Shown here in pieces: positions 34,611-45,429 of a stretch of DNA of 64,000 nt (within the stretch, counting starts at the first letter, position 1; each line of letters begins with the position of its first letter). The position numbers and the translations under genes were made by a program. A model generated the notes under the pieces. That model worked only from the letters and a program-made list of their open reading frames with translations, did not search any database and was not told the origin of the DNA. The DNA lies in NCBI GenBank assembly GCA_020438105.1, contig JAGQVE010000006.1, positions 62,001 to 126,000 on the forward strand. The letters run 5' to 3'. Origin of the DNA: Bacteroidales bacterium. GTDB taxonomy: Bacteria; Bacteroidota; Bacteroidia; Bacteroidales; JAADJA01.

Positions 34611-35990
34611 ATGCGATTCATTCAGATACTGCTGTTTTTCATTTTTGCTATACCGGTTTTAACTATTGGTCAAAATCATACGCTAAGTCTTCAAATTGAA
34701 AATATGCCTTCGGGGGAAATTTACCTGGCCGATTTTTATGGCGATAAAAACACCTATGTTGATACCGCTCTTATTGATGAATCAGGAAATGCCGTGTTTG
34801 AAATGAAAAAGGATTTGCAACCGGGTTTGTTCCGGGTTTTGCTGAACCAAAACATGTTTTTTGACATTATTTATAACAATGAAGATATTGCCATAGCCAC
34901 AGATGCTCAGGATTTATATGAGGGGCTGGTTATTGAAAAATCGGAGGAGAATAAAATCTATTATGATTTTTTGCGCAAAATGAACGATTACAACCGCAAA
35001 TTTGATTTGCTTTCGCCAATCAATGATTACTATCCGCGCAACGATACATTTTTTATTATAGGCCGGCAGGAGTTCATTTTGGTTCAGGCGGAGTTGATTG
35101 CCTGGATGGAGAAAACCGTCCAAGAGCATCCCGCCATGTGGGTGAGCAAAATCATGAAGCAGCGCAAACCGCTCTATTTTGATCCTTCTTTAACTGAGCC
35201 GGGCAGGCGTGAATATGCGGTAGAGCATTTTTTTGACAACGTTGATTTTACCGATGTTGACCTACTCCGTTCAAATGTTTACACCAGTATGGCGATCGAG
35301 TATATTTCATTGTATGGCAATCCCAACTTTACGCAGGAGCAACTGCAAAAGGAGTTTATCAAAGCGGTGGATAAGATCATGTATAAGGCTATGGACAACT
35401 CCATCGTTTATCAGTTTATCGTTGAATACCTGGTGGGTGGTTTTGAAAAGTACCATTTCGACCTGGTTTTGGATTATATTGCTGAGAATTATGCTCCTGA
35501 GCAGTGCGAAAATGAAAATGCTGTTTCTGACCTTGAAACCCGCTTAAAGAAATATGCATTACTTTCCGTTGGTAAAAAGGCACCTGAAATTGAGATTGCA
35601 GATTCAGAAGGCAAACCGGTTTCGCTTTATGAAATTAAATCAAAATATACCCTTTTGATTTTCTGGTCGAGCACCTGCCCACATTGTGTGCAAACCCTCC
35701 CGGAAATTGAAAAACTTTACAACAGCAGTTTGCAATCGAAGGACCTTAACATTTTTACGGTTTCCATTGATACTGAGGATGCAGCCTGGAAAGCGGCATT
35801 GGAAGGACATTATAAAAACTGGATAAATACTTGCTCATTTAAGGGTTGGAATACAAAAGCCGCTGTGGATTATAATGTGTATGCAACACCTACCATGTTT
35901 TTGCTGGATAAGGAAAAAAAGATCCTGGCAAAACCGATTACATTAAACGAATTAAAAGGTGCGTTGATGCAGGAAAATTTATTGCAGTGA
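34611..35990 (+). CDS. TlpA-like thioredoxin-fold protein with N-terminal DUF4369-like domain
   Basis: A 459-residue secreted/periplasmic thiol-disulfide protein. After the signal peptide (to about residue 20) come a beta-rich domain (SLQIENMPSGEIYLADFYGDK), a long helical middle (110-310) and a C-terminal thioredoxin fold with the active site CPHC (C356, C359) and the cis-Pro loop ATPTMFLL. Such proteins reduce or isomerise disulfides outside the membrane, often for cytochrome or secreted-protein maturation. Partners are not known here. Convergent with the OmpA-family gene, whose stop follows directly. Confidence 0.85.
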   Translation: MRFIQILLFFIFAIPVLTIGQNHTLSLQIENMPSGEIYLADFYGDKNTYVDTALIDESGNAVFEMKKDLQPGLFRVLLNQNMFFDIIYNNEDIAIATDAQDLYEGLVIEKSEENKIYYDFLRKMNDYNRKFDLLSPINDYYPRNDTFFIIGRQEFILVQAELIAWMEKTVQEHPAMWVSKIMKQRKPLYFDPSLTEPGRREYAVEHFFDNVDFTDVDLLRSNVYTSMAIEYISLYGNPNFTQEQLQKEFIKAVDKIMYKAMDNSIVYQFIVEYLVGGFEKYHFDLVLDYIAENYAPEQCENENAVSDLETRLKKYALLSVGKKAPEIEIADSEGKPVSLYEIKSKYTLLIFWSSTCPHCVQTLPEIEKLYNSSLQSKDLNIFTVSIDTEDAAWKAALEGHYKNWINTCSFKGWNTKAAVDYNVYATPTMFLLDKEKKILAKPITLNELKGALMQENLLQ

Positions 35991-37973
35991 TCACTTTTCG
36001 ATGATGACAAATTCAGTGCGGCGGTTTCTTGAACGACCGTCTTCGGTTTCATTTGAAACGATGGGATTGCTTTCGCCAAAGCCCTTATATTGAAGCCTGC
36101 TCGCCGAAACCCCAAGTTTTACCAAATGGTCATAAACTGATTTAGCCCGCTTTTCAGAAAGCATAAGGTTGTCCTGATCGTTGCCTACATTGTCGGTATG
36201 GCCTTCGATGGAAACTTTAAGGTTAGGATTGTCCATTAAAAAGTCCCTGAAATCCTCTATCACCACCATCGACTCGGGGCGTAGCTCAAAGGAATTAAAA
36301 TCAAAATAGATGTCATTCAGCCGGTACGACATGCCCACTTCAATAGGTTTGAGGTTCACCAGCAACTCAATGGGGGAGGTGTAGCGCGGATCGATATGGG
36401 AGATGTATTTGGTTTCGTGCACATACCCTTTCTTTTTAACTGTCATAATGTAATCATTGCGAAAGGGAAGAGCCGCAACATATTCGCCGGTTCGTTCGTT
36501 CACCGGCACCGATGTGATCTTTTTGGTTTCCACGTTTTTTAGTTCCACCCGGGTACCCGTAAAAGTTGAGTCCCCATTTTTTTCGACCACACCTTTCACA
36601 AAAAGCACTTTTTCGGGGCGGGCATCTTCATAAAGATCGAAATAATAGAGGTCCCAACCCCCGATCCCATCATATTTGTTGGAGGCAAAATATCCATAAT
36701 GCCCGTCGGTGCTAACGAAAAATCCCACATCATCGTCCATCGAATTGATTGGGTAACCAATGTTGGTTGGGTCGTCCCAATTGCCATTATCATTGAGTTT
36801 AGTAAAGAAAATATCGTATCCACCCAGCCCCATCAAACCGTCGGAAGAAAAATAGAGTGTTTGACTATCGGTATGAATGAAAGGCGATTTTTCATTTCCC
36901 GCTGAGTTGATCTTCGGACCCATATTTACCGGGGCACTCCATGTGCCGGTTGAATCTTTTACCGTTTTATAAATATCATAACCACCGTATCCACCATCGC
37001 GGTCGCTCACAAAAAACAAGGTTTTCCCGTCAGAAGTGATGGATGGCTGCGATTCCCAGGTATCAGGGAGGTTCACTTTTGAACTGATACTTTCAATGGG
37101 GCTCCAGGTGTTTCCCGTTTTTTCGGAATAACAGATATCACAATTATAATAGGTTGATCCTTTGGAATATTTGCACAATGTATAAAACAGGGTTCTGTTA
37201 TCAATGGTAAGCGTGGCGCCGCCTTCGTTATCATTTCGGTTAAAAGGGTCGGGCATCATTTCGCCCTCACCAAACTGATCATTATTTCGTAAGCTGTACA
37301 TAAACCGCTCCTTGTAGCGTACCTGCGGTGTAATGTCGTCGCGGCGAGGCGGAATTTTCATCCTTCGGGTAAAAAGGGCCATTTCATTGTCGGGCGAAAT
37401 AATCGGGAGGTATTCATCCATTTTTGTTGAGATCCCCTCAACCGGTTTGGGGTTGAATGGTACGGGGTTGTTCAGCATGCGATCGTAAAACTTTGAAAAT
37501 TCAAGCAATTGCACTGCATCGGCATAATCATCATCGTTTTTGATGAGGTCAACATCTTCCAGGAAATGATCAATATATTCAATTGTTTTGGCATAATCGG
37601 CAGCACCATAGGCAATCCGGGCAAGGTGGTAATACGCATAAACATCATACGAAGGACAAATGGCGATCACCTGCTCAAAATTGGTCTTTGCTGCATTCAG
37701 GTTCATCCGGCTGTCGTTGATGTAGATCAATCCCAGCAAAAAATAGGCATCCACATAATCGGGTTCATTGCGGATGATTTTATTGAGTATCCCGATGGAT
37801 TCGGAAAAGTTCCAACTCCGGTACAAACGAACTGCCTTTTCCAGTTCCTTATCATTCTTTTTGCTGTGATAATCCGGACAGTCTTCAGGCTCCTGCGAAA
37901 CAGCAGAAATGGGTGTTGTTGATCCGGCAATGATCAAAAATGATATTATTAAAAGATAAACCTTTGCAAGCAT
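35991..37973 (-). CDS. PorE-like OmpA family protein (TPR, PD40 propeller, CRD, OmpA-C)
   Basis: A 660-residue protein with a signal peptide. TPR helices lie at about 40-140 and a PD40/WD40-like propeller at about 185-450 (repeats such as SDGKTLFFVSDRDGGYGGYDIY). A carboxypeptidase-regulatory-like domain (456-525) and an OmpA_C peptidoglycan-binding domain (553-658; GHTDNVGNDQ, LSEKRAKSVYDHL) follow. This order is that described for PorE (PG1058) of the type IX secretion system, which tethers the system to peptidoglycan. Identification rests on the domain order; other Bacteroidota OmpA proteins share parts of it. Confidence 0.8.
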   Translation of the reverse strand: MLAKVYLLIISFLIIAGSTTPISAVSQEPEDCPDYHSKKNDKELEKAVRLYRSWNFSESIGILNKIIRNEPDYVDAYFLLGLIYINDSRMNLNAAKTNFEQVIAICPSYDVYAYYHLARIAYGAADYAKTIEYIDHFLEDVDLIKNDDDYADAVQLLEFSKFYDRMLNNPVPFNPKPVEGISTKMDEYLPIISPDNEMALFTRRMKIPPRRDDITPQVRYKERFMYSLRNNDQFGEGEMMPDPFNRNDNEGGATLTIDNRTLFYTLCKYSKGSTYYNCDICYSEKTGNTWSPIESISSKVNLPDTWESQPSITSDGKTLFFVSDRDGGYGGYDIYKTVKDSTGTWSAPVNMGPKINSAGNEKSPFIHTDSQTLYFSSDGLMGLGGYDIFFTKLNDNGNWDDPTNIGYPINSMDDDVGFFVSTDGHYGYFASNKYDGIGGWDLYYFDLYEDARPEKVLFVKGVVEKNGDSTFTGTRVELKNVETKKITSVPVNERTGEYVAALPFRNDYIMTVKKKGYVHETKYISHIDPRYTSPIELLVNLKPIEVGMSYRLNDIYFDFNSFELRPESMVVIEDFRDFLMDNPNLKVSIEGHTDNVGNDQDNLMLSEKRAKSVYDHLVKLGVSASRLQYKGFGESNPIVSNETEDGRSRNRRTEFVIIEK

Positions 37974-38020
37974 TTGTGACTAATAAAACGCTATTGCGGC
38001 AATTGATCGGCTAATATACG

Positions 38021-38045
38021 ACAGCTACTGCAATTGCAGGCTGTT
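38021..38045. repeat. Hairpin between the OmpA-family and AsmA genes
   Basis: ACAGC and GCTGT enclose the perfect 12-base palindrome CTGCAATTGCAG. It lies just after the AsmA-like gene stop on the minus strand. There is no T-run, so its role as a terminator is doubtful. Confidence 0.4.
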
Positions 38046-38048
38046 TAA

Positions 38049-40910
38049 TCAATTTCCTTCCAGAATTTTATCTGATTCCGTTTGTGCGTTTTCTTTCAGT
38101 TTCTTTGCTTCTGCTTTAGCTGTATTTACAACGGCATTGGCTTTATCATCAGCCTCTTTAACCACATTGTTGGCTTGCTTATCAGCTTCACTCCTGATCT
38201 TTTTCGCCGATTCTTTGGCGGCTGCTTCTGCCAGAAATCCCTTCTTTTTGCCTTCTTCTTCTACCTTTTTCGCTTGCTTATCAGCTTCGTCCCGGATTTG
38301 TTTTGCTGTTTCATCGGCTGTTTTCCGTATGGCGGTAGCTTGCTTTTCAGCTTCCGAAATCAATTTTTGCGCCTGTGCATCCGCATCCGCAATGATCTTT
38401 GCAGCTTTTTCTTTGGCTTCCTGCGAGAGCTCTTCTTTTTTCTTTTCAATTTCCTCTTTCACCTGTTGCTTAACATCTTCCATCATGTTGCCTGAAGCTC
38501 CGCCATAAGCGGTTTTGATCTTTGGATCTATGAGCGTTCCACCAATGCCCACATCCACCTTTACGGTTTCACCCAAACTGAAATTAGCCCCTTTGGAATT
38601 CGCCTGATTTACGAGGTTACCAAGCACTTCGTTGGCTGCGGCACCCAGGTCGGCATGGGGCAGACTCAGATTCATGGCGTATTCGATGGTTTGATCAAGG
38701 GCAGTCCATCCGCCAACATTTGCCGTAAGGTTATCATATTTGATGTCGAAGGGTTTTACCATTACCTTGCCGTTTACAAATTCAAAAGTGAGTTGGATTT
38801 TATCCACAACCATTTTTTTAAGCTTGTCAATTTTTAATGCATCGGCGATTTTATTGATTGAGTTCACATTTTCAATGGTCACCTTCGAAGTTTTGAGCTG
38901 GCCTCCGCCTGTCATTGATTCATACACGGGCATCATGTCGGCTCCGAGATCAGACTTAAGTTTAAAACTGGTGGACATGGTTCCGCTTGTTTTTTCGGCA
39001 ATGGGTGCATATTGCGAAATGATATCAAAGGTGGCGGCTGCCTTTTGAATATTGATTTCCTGCATGTTGAAGTCAAATGCAAAACCCGGTTTTTCGGGTT
39101 CAACGGTGCTGTATTCACCGCTCATGCTCATTTCGCCATCCAGGATGTTCATACTCATTTTGTCTAAAATTACCTTTTGATCCCTAACATACATCCGGCC
39201 GCCCACATTGGTCATTTCGATGTTGTCGTAAAGGAGTTTCATAAAGGTGGCCTGCATCGTAAAATCAATGTTTGCCGGGACTTCGATCACCGAAAGTGAA
39301 GTGGTATCTTCTATTGTAGTCGTTTCTTCTTCGACTTCATCTGCCGGCATGAGGTCATCAATGTTAAAATAATCGGAGTAGGTGGTTAGGCTGCCTTTTA
39401 AAGTTTCATCTTTCAATGCATAGGCGAGATAATTTTCAATTTTACCTTCCGCTTTAAAATCGTTTTTACCGATTTTCGATTTAAAACTTACGAGGTCGAG
39501 ATAACGCGGTGAAAAATTAAGCTGTGCATTGCTGATCTCAACATTATCATTAAACATCGTTGATTTATAGTTAAACCCTTTGATCAGCATGCTTCCGATG
39601 GCTGTAAAATCCTCATATTGCTCATTTTCGATGGCCGACATTTTTCCTTCCAAAGTCACATCCATGTTAAATGTTCCACTCATGGATTCACCTTCTTCAA
39701 GCGGGTAAAATTCCTGGATCCCGGCCAGATCAAGGGTCCCTTTAAACTTAGCTTTAAGGTCTGGATTAGAAATAGGTGTTTTTAATAGCAAACTGGCATC
39801 AAAAGGATTTTTACCCAGTTGCATATGGAATCTCGAAACATCTACCACGGTGCGGTCGGCATCACCGCCCGGACTCGAAATTTTTGTCCGGATGTTGATA
39901 TCGGTGACAGATTGGGGCAGGTCTGGATATTTGAACATGGCGTCGTCAATGGCAAGATTAACCTCAAATGCCGGAAGCGATTCGTCGGTATAAACACCCT
40001 TCACATATCCGTTCAGACCAAGCTTTCCGGCAGTTTTTACCGAGGCAAAATCCTGTGTATAAATGGCTGGAACCAGCGATAGAAAATGTTTGAACTCTGT
40101 TTGGGCAGCTTCAAAGGTCAGGATCAGGTTGTACCCGTTTTCCAACATCGAAACCGAGCCATCAAAACTCATGGCCAGTTCGTTGATCTTCAACTGGTTT
40201 TTGTTGAGCGTGTAAATTTCGTTTTTCAAATCTGCATCTATGTCAGCGTCATAAATCAGTTTGGTTTTATTAAGATAAGTGATGCCCTCATAAACGACCG
40301 TGAAAATATCAGCAGTGGATTTGGTCCGCAGGATAGAGTTATCGGCTGTAAGATCGCCGGTAAGCCGGTGGTTAAAACCTTCGAGTTTCACCCAGGTGTC
40401 GAGTTCGGCATCGTCATAAATAATGAGGGCGTTGTTTATGATCACATTTTTCAGCGATAGTGTAAATGAAGATTCACCCTCATCCACACTTTCCGGAGTT
40501 TCCGGTTCCGTTGATTCCACCGCGATATCGTAGTTGGTTTCGCCGGTTTTCAGCACCTTCACCAGAATTTTAGGATTGTTGATCTCAATGCGGTTGATGT
40601 TGTACTGATCGCCTGAAATGACACTCATCAGATCGATGGTAACGTTGATGTTGCCAATGTTTGCGAGGGTATCCTTTTCAAACAGATCCTTACCAACCAC
40701 GGTAAGTCCGTCAATTCCAAAATTGAAATTTGGAAAACTTTTGATCAATGAAAGACTGAAATCGGCAAAGTCAACTTTTGCATTTACACTTTTGTTGATC
40801 TCGGTTTTAGCGATCTCAACGATTTTACCCTTAAAGATGATGGGCAAAAGAATGGCTGCTGCGATGATGATCACGATGATGATCCCGAATATTTTTAAGA
40901 AGGTCTTCAT
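38049..40910 (-). CDS. AsmA family protein with long coiled-coil tail
   Basis: A 953-residue inner-membrane-anchored, periplasmic protein. A membrane segment (5-27) is followed by AsmA-like beta-groove sequence (KIFGIIIV...; NFNFGIDGLTVVGKDLF; AsmA C-terminal region LKTSKVTIENVNSINKIADALK). AsmA/TamB-like proteins move or shield lipids between membranes. The last 145 residues (809-953) are a highly charged Ala/Lys/Glu coiled coil with near-repeats (SEADKQAN, DEADKQAKK), resembling ATP synthase b-type stalks. aroC ends 47 bases upstream. Confidence 0.85.
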   Translation of the reverse strand: MKTFLKIFGIIIVIIIAAAILLPIIFKGKIVEIAKTEINKSVNAKVDFADFSLSLIKSFPNFNFGIDGLTVVGKDLFEKDTLANIGNINVTIDLMSVISGDQYNINRIEINNPKILVKVLKTGETNYDIAVESTEPETPESVDEGESSFTLSLKNVIINNALIIYDDAELDTWVKLEGFNHRLTGDLTADNSILRTKSTADIFTVVYEGITYLNKTKLIYDADIDADLKNEIYTLNKNQLKINELAMSFDGSVSMLENGYNLILTFEAAQTEFKHFLSLVPAIYTQDFASVKTAGKLGLNGYVKGVYTDESLPAFEVNLAIDDAMFKYPDLPQSVTDINIRTKISSPGGDADRTVVDVSRFHMQLGKNPFDASLLLKTPISNPDLKAKFKGTLDLAGIQEFYPLEEGESMSGTFNMDVTLEGKMSAIENEQYEDFTAIGSMLIKGFNYKSTMFNDNVEISNAQLNFSPRYLDLVSFKSKIGKNDFKAEGKIENYLAYALKDETLKGSLTTYSDYFNIDDLMPADEVEEETTTIEDTTSLSVIEVPANIDFTMQATFMKLLYDNIEMTNVGGRMYVRDQKVILDKMSMNILDGEMSMSGEYSTVEPEKPGFAFDFNMQEINIQKAAATFDIISQYAPIAEKTSGTMSTSFKLKSDLGADMMPVYESMTGGGQLKTSKVTIENVNSINKIADALKIDKLKKMVVDKIQLTFEFVNGKVMVKPFDIKYDNLTANVGGWTALDQTIEYAMNLSLPHADLGAAANEVLGNLVNQANSKGANFSLGETVKVDVGIGGTLIDPKIKTAYGGASGNMMEDVKQQVKEEIEKKKEELSQEAKEKAAKIIADADAQAQKLISEAEKQATAIRKTADETAKQIRDEADKQAKKVEEEGKKKGFLAEAAAKESAKKIRSEADKQANNVVKEADDKANAVVNTAKAEAKKLKENAQTESDKILEGN

Positions 40911-40957
40911 ATCGATTTTTGATTTATGATTTAAGAATTATGAATTTTGATTTTGGA

Positions 40958-42046
40958 TTATTGTCCAGAAATTCTGGCGCTCCTGTTTCTCAACAAAAAA
41001 TCAGCTAAAACGATGGCTGCCATGGCCTCCACGATGGGCACTGCCCGCGGAACCACACAAACATCATGTCGTCCTTTGCCTGCAAGAATTGTAGTATTTC
41101 CCTCGCTATCCACGGTTTTTTGATCACGCATCAGGGTAGCAACGGGTTTAAAAGCAGCCTTAAAAACAATATCCATCCCGTTTGAAATACCGCCCTGAAC
41201 ACCACCCGAGTGATTGGTCAATGTGGAAATCCTGCTTCCATCACTTTCAAAAATATCGTTGTGTTCAGAACCTTTCATTCTGGCTGCCTGAAATCCTGAT
41301 CCTATTTCAAATCCTTTCACTGCATTGATACTCATAATGGCTTTTGCCAGCTCCGCCTCCAGCTTGTCAAAGACAGGTTCGCCAAGGCCGGCAGGTGTGT
41401 TTTTGATAATACAGGTAACAACGCCTCCAAGGGTATCACCTGCTGCTTTGGTTTGCTCAATCAGGTTGATCATTTGTTTTTCAATCACCTTGTCGGGGCA
41501 GCGGACCGGAGAGGATTCAATGTTTTTAATATTCAGGGAATCTATTTGCTGATCAATTCCAATTCCTCCGATCTCTGATACAAATCCGATAATTTCAATA
41601 CCCTGATGCTTCAGGATCATTTTGGCAATAGCACCGGCTACCACGCGGCATGCTGTTTCCCTGGCTGATGAGCGCCCACCACCGCGATAATCACGAATAC
41701 CATATTTTTGGTCGTAGGTGAAATCTGCATGTGAGGGTCTATAACGGTCTTTGATCTGATCGTAATCCTTGCTTTGCTGATCTTTATTCTTGATAATAAA
41801 ACCAATGGGTGTCCCGGTGGTTTTGCCTTCAAATATCCCTGATAAAAACTCCACTTCATCCTCTTCCTTTCTGGGAGAGCTCAAATCAGAAAACCCTGGG
41901 CGACGGCGCTGCATTTCAGATCTTATAAACTCGAAATCGATCTCCAAACCGGCTGGGCAACCATCAATTACTCCTCCGATGGCTGTTCCATGAGATTCGC
42001 CAAAGGAGGTGAGTGTAAATATTTTACCAATTGAATTGCCGGCCAT
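40958..42046 (-). CDS. aroC: Chorismate synthase
   Basis: A 362-residue FMN-dependent enzyme that makes chorismate from EPSP, the last common step of aromatic amino acid synthesis. Signatures: the start [44 protein letters not shown] and [21 protein letters not shown] sequence (here RVVAGA), and [13 protein letters not shown]. Its ATG shares a base with the stop of the CotH gene (TAATG), so it is translationally coupled to an apparently unrelated surface protein. Confidence 0.97.
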   Translation of the reverse strand: MAGNSIGKIFTLTSFGESHGTAIGGVIDGCPAGLEIDFEFIRSEMQRRRPGFSDLSSPRKEEDEVEFLSGIFEGKTTGTPIGFIIKNKDQQSKDYDQIKDRYRPSHADFTYDQKYGIRDYRGGGRSSARETACRVVAGAIAKMILKHQGIEIIGFVSEIGGIGIDQQIDSLNIKNIESSPVRCPDKVIEKQMINLIEQTKAAGDTLGGVVTCIIKNTPAGLGEPVFDKLEAELAKAIMSINAVKGFEIGSGFQAARMKGSEHNDIFESDGSRISTLTNHSGGVQGGISNGMDIVFKAAFKPVATLMRDQKTVDSEGNTTILAGKGRHDVCVVPRAVPIVEAMAAIVLADFLLRNRSARISGQ

Positions 42047-44316
42047 TATTGCACAATTAATTTATTTGATTTGCCATCAACCGTTTGAATAATATACAAT
42101 CCGGGTTTTATATTGTTTAATCCGATCTTTTGCTTCATTTCGAATTTGATCAATACCTCGCCCTGTAAATTTATAATTTTACCTGAAACAGGCTTTGACA
42201 GGAACAACCAGCCGTTCACAACCGGATTGGGATAAATATTCAGCTTGTCAATTTCGGACATATCAACGGAGTTTGTTTCGTTGGTTGAACCGGGTGTTGG
42301 CGTATTCAAATACATCCAGGGTAACCCGCCATCCAAAAATCGCCCGAAGACCATATCCGGATTTTGTTCACCATAGGTAATGGTGTCAAGTGGGAAAAAA
42401 GCTGTTGATTGTGAGTCAAAAAGACCCAGGTATTCGCCTGCTGCATTAAGTTTAAAGTTGGTGTGCAAAGGCCCCTGCCCCTGATCCTCATCGGCCCAAA
42501 CAATAATAAATTCTCCCGGCTGCAGGGTGATATCCGGAAACAACCATTTATCAGGATTGTCAGGGTTGTCAGTGAGGTATTTATCACCGAGCCAAATGGC
42601 CTCGGCATCTCCATTATAGATTTCAATCCAATCATCGAATTGTCCGGCTTCATCGGTAATAAAAGATTCATTATCAGCCATAAATTCATTGATGAAAAGC
42701 GCCGCTTCGTCAGAGGGCTCAAACTGAATAAAAACAGGTTCACATGGAAGTATATTTGATTTTCCAAATTCATCTGTTGCGGAAATTTGCCATGAAAGTG
42801 AGTTATTCATCGGTATTCCCGGGATCATTGCCCCATAAATGTCATCGCCCGCTTCTTTATCATTGTGATCGCCATCATCAAATAAAGTTGCATATTGCGT
42901 AGTTCCAGCGTTTACCTGGTATTCCACGCGCACTGTTTGCAAGGGCTGAAGAGCTGAAACATAGGCAGAAATCCAGAAATCTTCACCTGGAAGAGGGTAA
43001 TCAAAATGAATGTAGTTGATGACTGGTATTGTAGCATTTTCTTCAACCTGGGAATTCGCTGAAATCCTTCTTTCATTAATGTATTGTTTGATCCCCTTTT
43101 CTACATGCGCTCCAATGGGCTCTTCAAAGGAATTGTAAAAATCATCAATATCGTAACCATAATCGAGCGGATAATAAGGGTCCTCTGCAACATAAGGGGC
43201 AATCATATCGCGGAGCTCGTTGAGTCTGGGGAATAGTACATCCGGGTCGGTAATGTCGACTACCAACTTTTGCATGTATGCAGAGTACAGATCCCTGAAT
43301 TCCTGATTCTCCATCATTTTTGTATAAAGAGGCCTCACCTCGCTGCCATGTTGCTCCCAGTCATAAATATCCCTGGTGGACCATTCTTTTCCAAACCAGT
43401 CAATGCCGTAAGTATTATCCAGGTCGTAATGGATGTATTCCATTTTATCCGTTTCAGTATTGTGATAGAGATAAAAATTGTTTTTGTTGTAAATATACCC
43501 ATCCCAATTGGCTATGAATACATCTATTGCTGCCGCTTTGAGGTAATCAAAAACATTGAAAACATCGGTAATCTCACAATAAAAATCATTTTCAGGGGTG
43601 TTGTTCAGGATGTCAATTAAATTAGCAAGGTCGCTATAATTATCCAGCCCGCTGTTGGTTTTAAGGTCATAGGCTCGCCTATCACCATAAACTTCTTTAT
43701 AAACATCAGGATTTGAACCTTTATATTTTAAATCAGCGGGATAGAGACATTTAAATAAATTTCCGTCATTATTATCAAAACGGGATTTGACAAACTCCTC
43801 GTCAATATGCTCAACATTTATGTAAACACCGTAAAAATTGCCATTGATATAAACCCTGACATGGTTGCACCTTGGCCCCGGCAATCCCATTTCCCTGACT
43901 AATTCCCACGATAGTTTGCTTCGCATGATGCTGGGATCATTGTGCTCACCGTTGAGGTTTAGTTTTTCAAGACCATACCATTTACGTCCTGGTTCGAACG
44001 TGTTAAAGGATACCTTAAACGATTTTTTCGCAGAATACCGTGAAGTGTTTCCACGAAGCCTGAAGCCAACATTTTCGAGGGTATCGGTAATTGCGTTGCC
44101 ATTGAAAATAAAGGTGGCATGCCATTCAATGTAACTATCCACATTGTTATAAATCCAGTCAAGCGTATCAGGATTGATCTGAATATCTATGCGAGGCACT
44201 GAACTATCGTCGAAAACAACCCCTGCTTCCGGCAAGTTTGGTTGTGAAAACGTAATAAATGGGATAAAAAAAAGGACAGCAAAGAGGTATGTTTTAGTTT
44301 CAAATTTCATAATCAT
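42046..44316 (-). CDS. CotH kinase family protein with lamin-tail domain and T9SS tail
   Basis: A 756-residue surface protein. The signal peptide precedes a CotH-like kinase fold (residues about 35-430; [63 protein letters not shown]). A beta-domain follows, then a lamin-tail domain (about 545-650; [29 protein letters not shown]), then a T9SS tail ([17 protein letters not shown]). CotH proteins phosphorylate spore-coat proteins in Bacillus; here the target is unknown. It lies directly upstream of aroC. Confidence 0.88.
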   Translation of the reverse strand: MIMKFETKTYLFAVLFFIPFITFSQPNLPEAGVVFDDSSVPRIDIQINPDTLDWIYNNVDSYIEWHATFIFNGNAITDTLENVGFRLRGNTSRYSAKKSFKVSFNTFEPGRKWYGLEKLNLNGEHNDPSIMRSKLSWELVREMGLPGPRCNHVRVYINGNFYGVYINVEHIDEEFVKSRFDNNDGNLFKCLYPADLKYKGSNPDVYKEVYGDRRAYDLKTNSGLDNYSDLANLIDILNNTPENDFYCEITDVFNVFDYLKAAAIDVFIANWDGYIYNKNNFYLYHNTETDKMEYIHYDLDNTYGIDWFGKEWSTRDIYDWEQHGSEVRPLYTKMMENQEFRDLYSAYMQKLVVDITDPDVLFPRLNELRDMIAPYVAEDPYYPLDYGYDIDDFYNSFEEPIGAHVEKGIKQYINERRISANSQVEENATIPVINYIHFDYPLPGEDFWISAYVSALQPLQTVRVEYQVNAGTTQYATLFDDGDHNDKEAGDDIYGAMIPGIPMNNSLSWQISATDEFGKSNILPCEPVFIQFEPSDEAALFINEFMADNESFITDEAGQFDDWIEIYNGDAEAIWLGDKYLTDNPDNPDKWLFPDITLQPGEFIIVWADEDQGQGPLHTNFKLNAAGEYLGLFDSQSTAFFPLDTITYGEQNPDMVFGRFLDGGLPWMYLNTPTPGSTNETNSVDMSEIDKLNIYPNPVVNGWLFLSKPVSGKIINLQGEVLIKFEMKQKIGLNNIKPGLYIIQTVDGKSNKLIVQ

Positions 44317-44661
44317 ATAATTGATGCAATTATTTGCAAATATAAGGTAAGCGTGTGAATTTTTGTGGTAGAATTCAAGGAATATCTTAGCGGTTTTTAT
44401 TTTATAATCCTTGAAATGGGAACTGGATTTTTGATGTAATTAACGCTTTGATTATGGGTTTTGAGTAGTTCAACTTTTAAAATATTAAAATTTGAAGTCA
44501 GCTGTTATATACCGCAAGTATGCAGTATTTAAGCTCTGCTTAAGATGTCATTAGTGGTTAATCAGGAAATAGTGTGGAATTTTAAACTAATTCCCTTGAT
44601 CAATTAGGGGTGATTAATGATTTCAATTTGGATAAATATAGTGCTCAGGGTGGTATATTTA
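44317..44661. other. Intergenic stretch of 345 bases
   Basis: No gene is visible. It holds the AT-rich promoter region of the CotH gene (minus) and the end of the 44.7-kb gene. The only local structure is a short hairpin, TTAAGC/GCTTAA (44529-44543). Confidence 0.5.
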
Positions 44662-45429
44662 TTACATGTTAGGCCTGTAGTGTGGTTTTTGACGCTCCTG
44701 TAATTGAGTTAATCTGGCTTTCCTTTTAGATTGTCCAGGGAAAATGGAGTTAATTTTATAAGTAAAGCCCATAGAAAAATAGGAGTAATAATCATACCCG
44801 CTATTAGCAACAACGCCATCTACCTTGTCGTTTTCAAATTGCTTGATCGAGAGTTCCAAAGTAATATCAATGTCATTGCTAAGCATATAATTAACTCCAC
44901 CTCCAAAGAAGTAGATAAACTCAGGCACTCTTGCATTAAAATTTGTAACATTTACACCACCTTCGTAATATTCGTAAAGTGAAGTAGCGAAAACAAAGTT
45001 ACCAATACCGGCAAACCCAGTGATTCCAACTTTGCGGTACCTGTTTGGTGAGAACATTTCTACAAAATTGAGTCGCATGTGCAAATTGTACTCAAAAATA
45101 GCTGATCTCATTTCGAGATTGTTTTTTTGGCCTTTTAACTGGCCAAACATAACTTGTGCAGAGAAGCTAAAAGTTGGATCTAGTTTTTTGGTTAAGATCG
45201 CGCTCATCCCCAGCCGGCTCTCATGCTGGAGTTTAGCTACGAAATCGTTATCATAGATACTCAAATCTCCGTAATACGAGGTTAAACCTGCGTTTACATT
45301 TACACCCCAATTTTGATTGAAGGTCTTAATGTCTTTTGTCGTCCAGTCCTGACCCATCACAAAGATAGGCAAGATCAAAAGCCAGATCAGAGATCTTTTT
45401 TTGTTGACGTATTTTTTTTCACCTTCCAT
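44662..45429 (-). CDS. Outer-membrane beta-barrel-like protein
   Basis: A 255-residue protein from the ATG at 45429 (the frame opens earlier at a TTG). A charged N-terminus and membrane signal (LIWLLILPIFVMG) are followed by alternating strands typical of PorT/OmpW-like 8-strand barrels (VNVNAGLTSYYGDLS, FSFSAQVMFGQLKG, KVGITGFAGIGNFVF, DIDITLELSIKQF, DYYSYFSMGFTYKIN). The end is a basic tail (SKRKARLTQLQERQKPHYRPNM), unusual for a barrel, whose last strand usually ends the protein. Ligand unknown. Confidence 0.7.
   Translation of the reverse strand: MEGEKKYVNKKRSLIWLLILPIFVMGQDWTTKDIKTFNQNWGVNVNAGLTSYYGDLSIYDNDFVAKLQHESRLGMSAILTKKLDPTFSFSAQVMFGQLKGQKNNLEMRSAIFEYNLHMRLNFVEMFSPNRYRKVGITGFAGIGNFVFATSLYEYYEGGVNVTNFNARVPEFIYFFGGGVNYMLSNDIDITLELSIKQFENDKVDGVVANSGYDYYSYFSMGFTYKINSIFPGQSKRKARLTQLQERQKPHYRPNM

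Noticed and set aside
38082..38508. Two long plus-strand ORFs of 123-137 residues opposite the AsmA tail
   Set aside because: They are antisense shadows produced by the biased, repetitive codons of the coiled-coil tail; composition (Cys, Phe, Ser-rich) is not protein-like.
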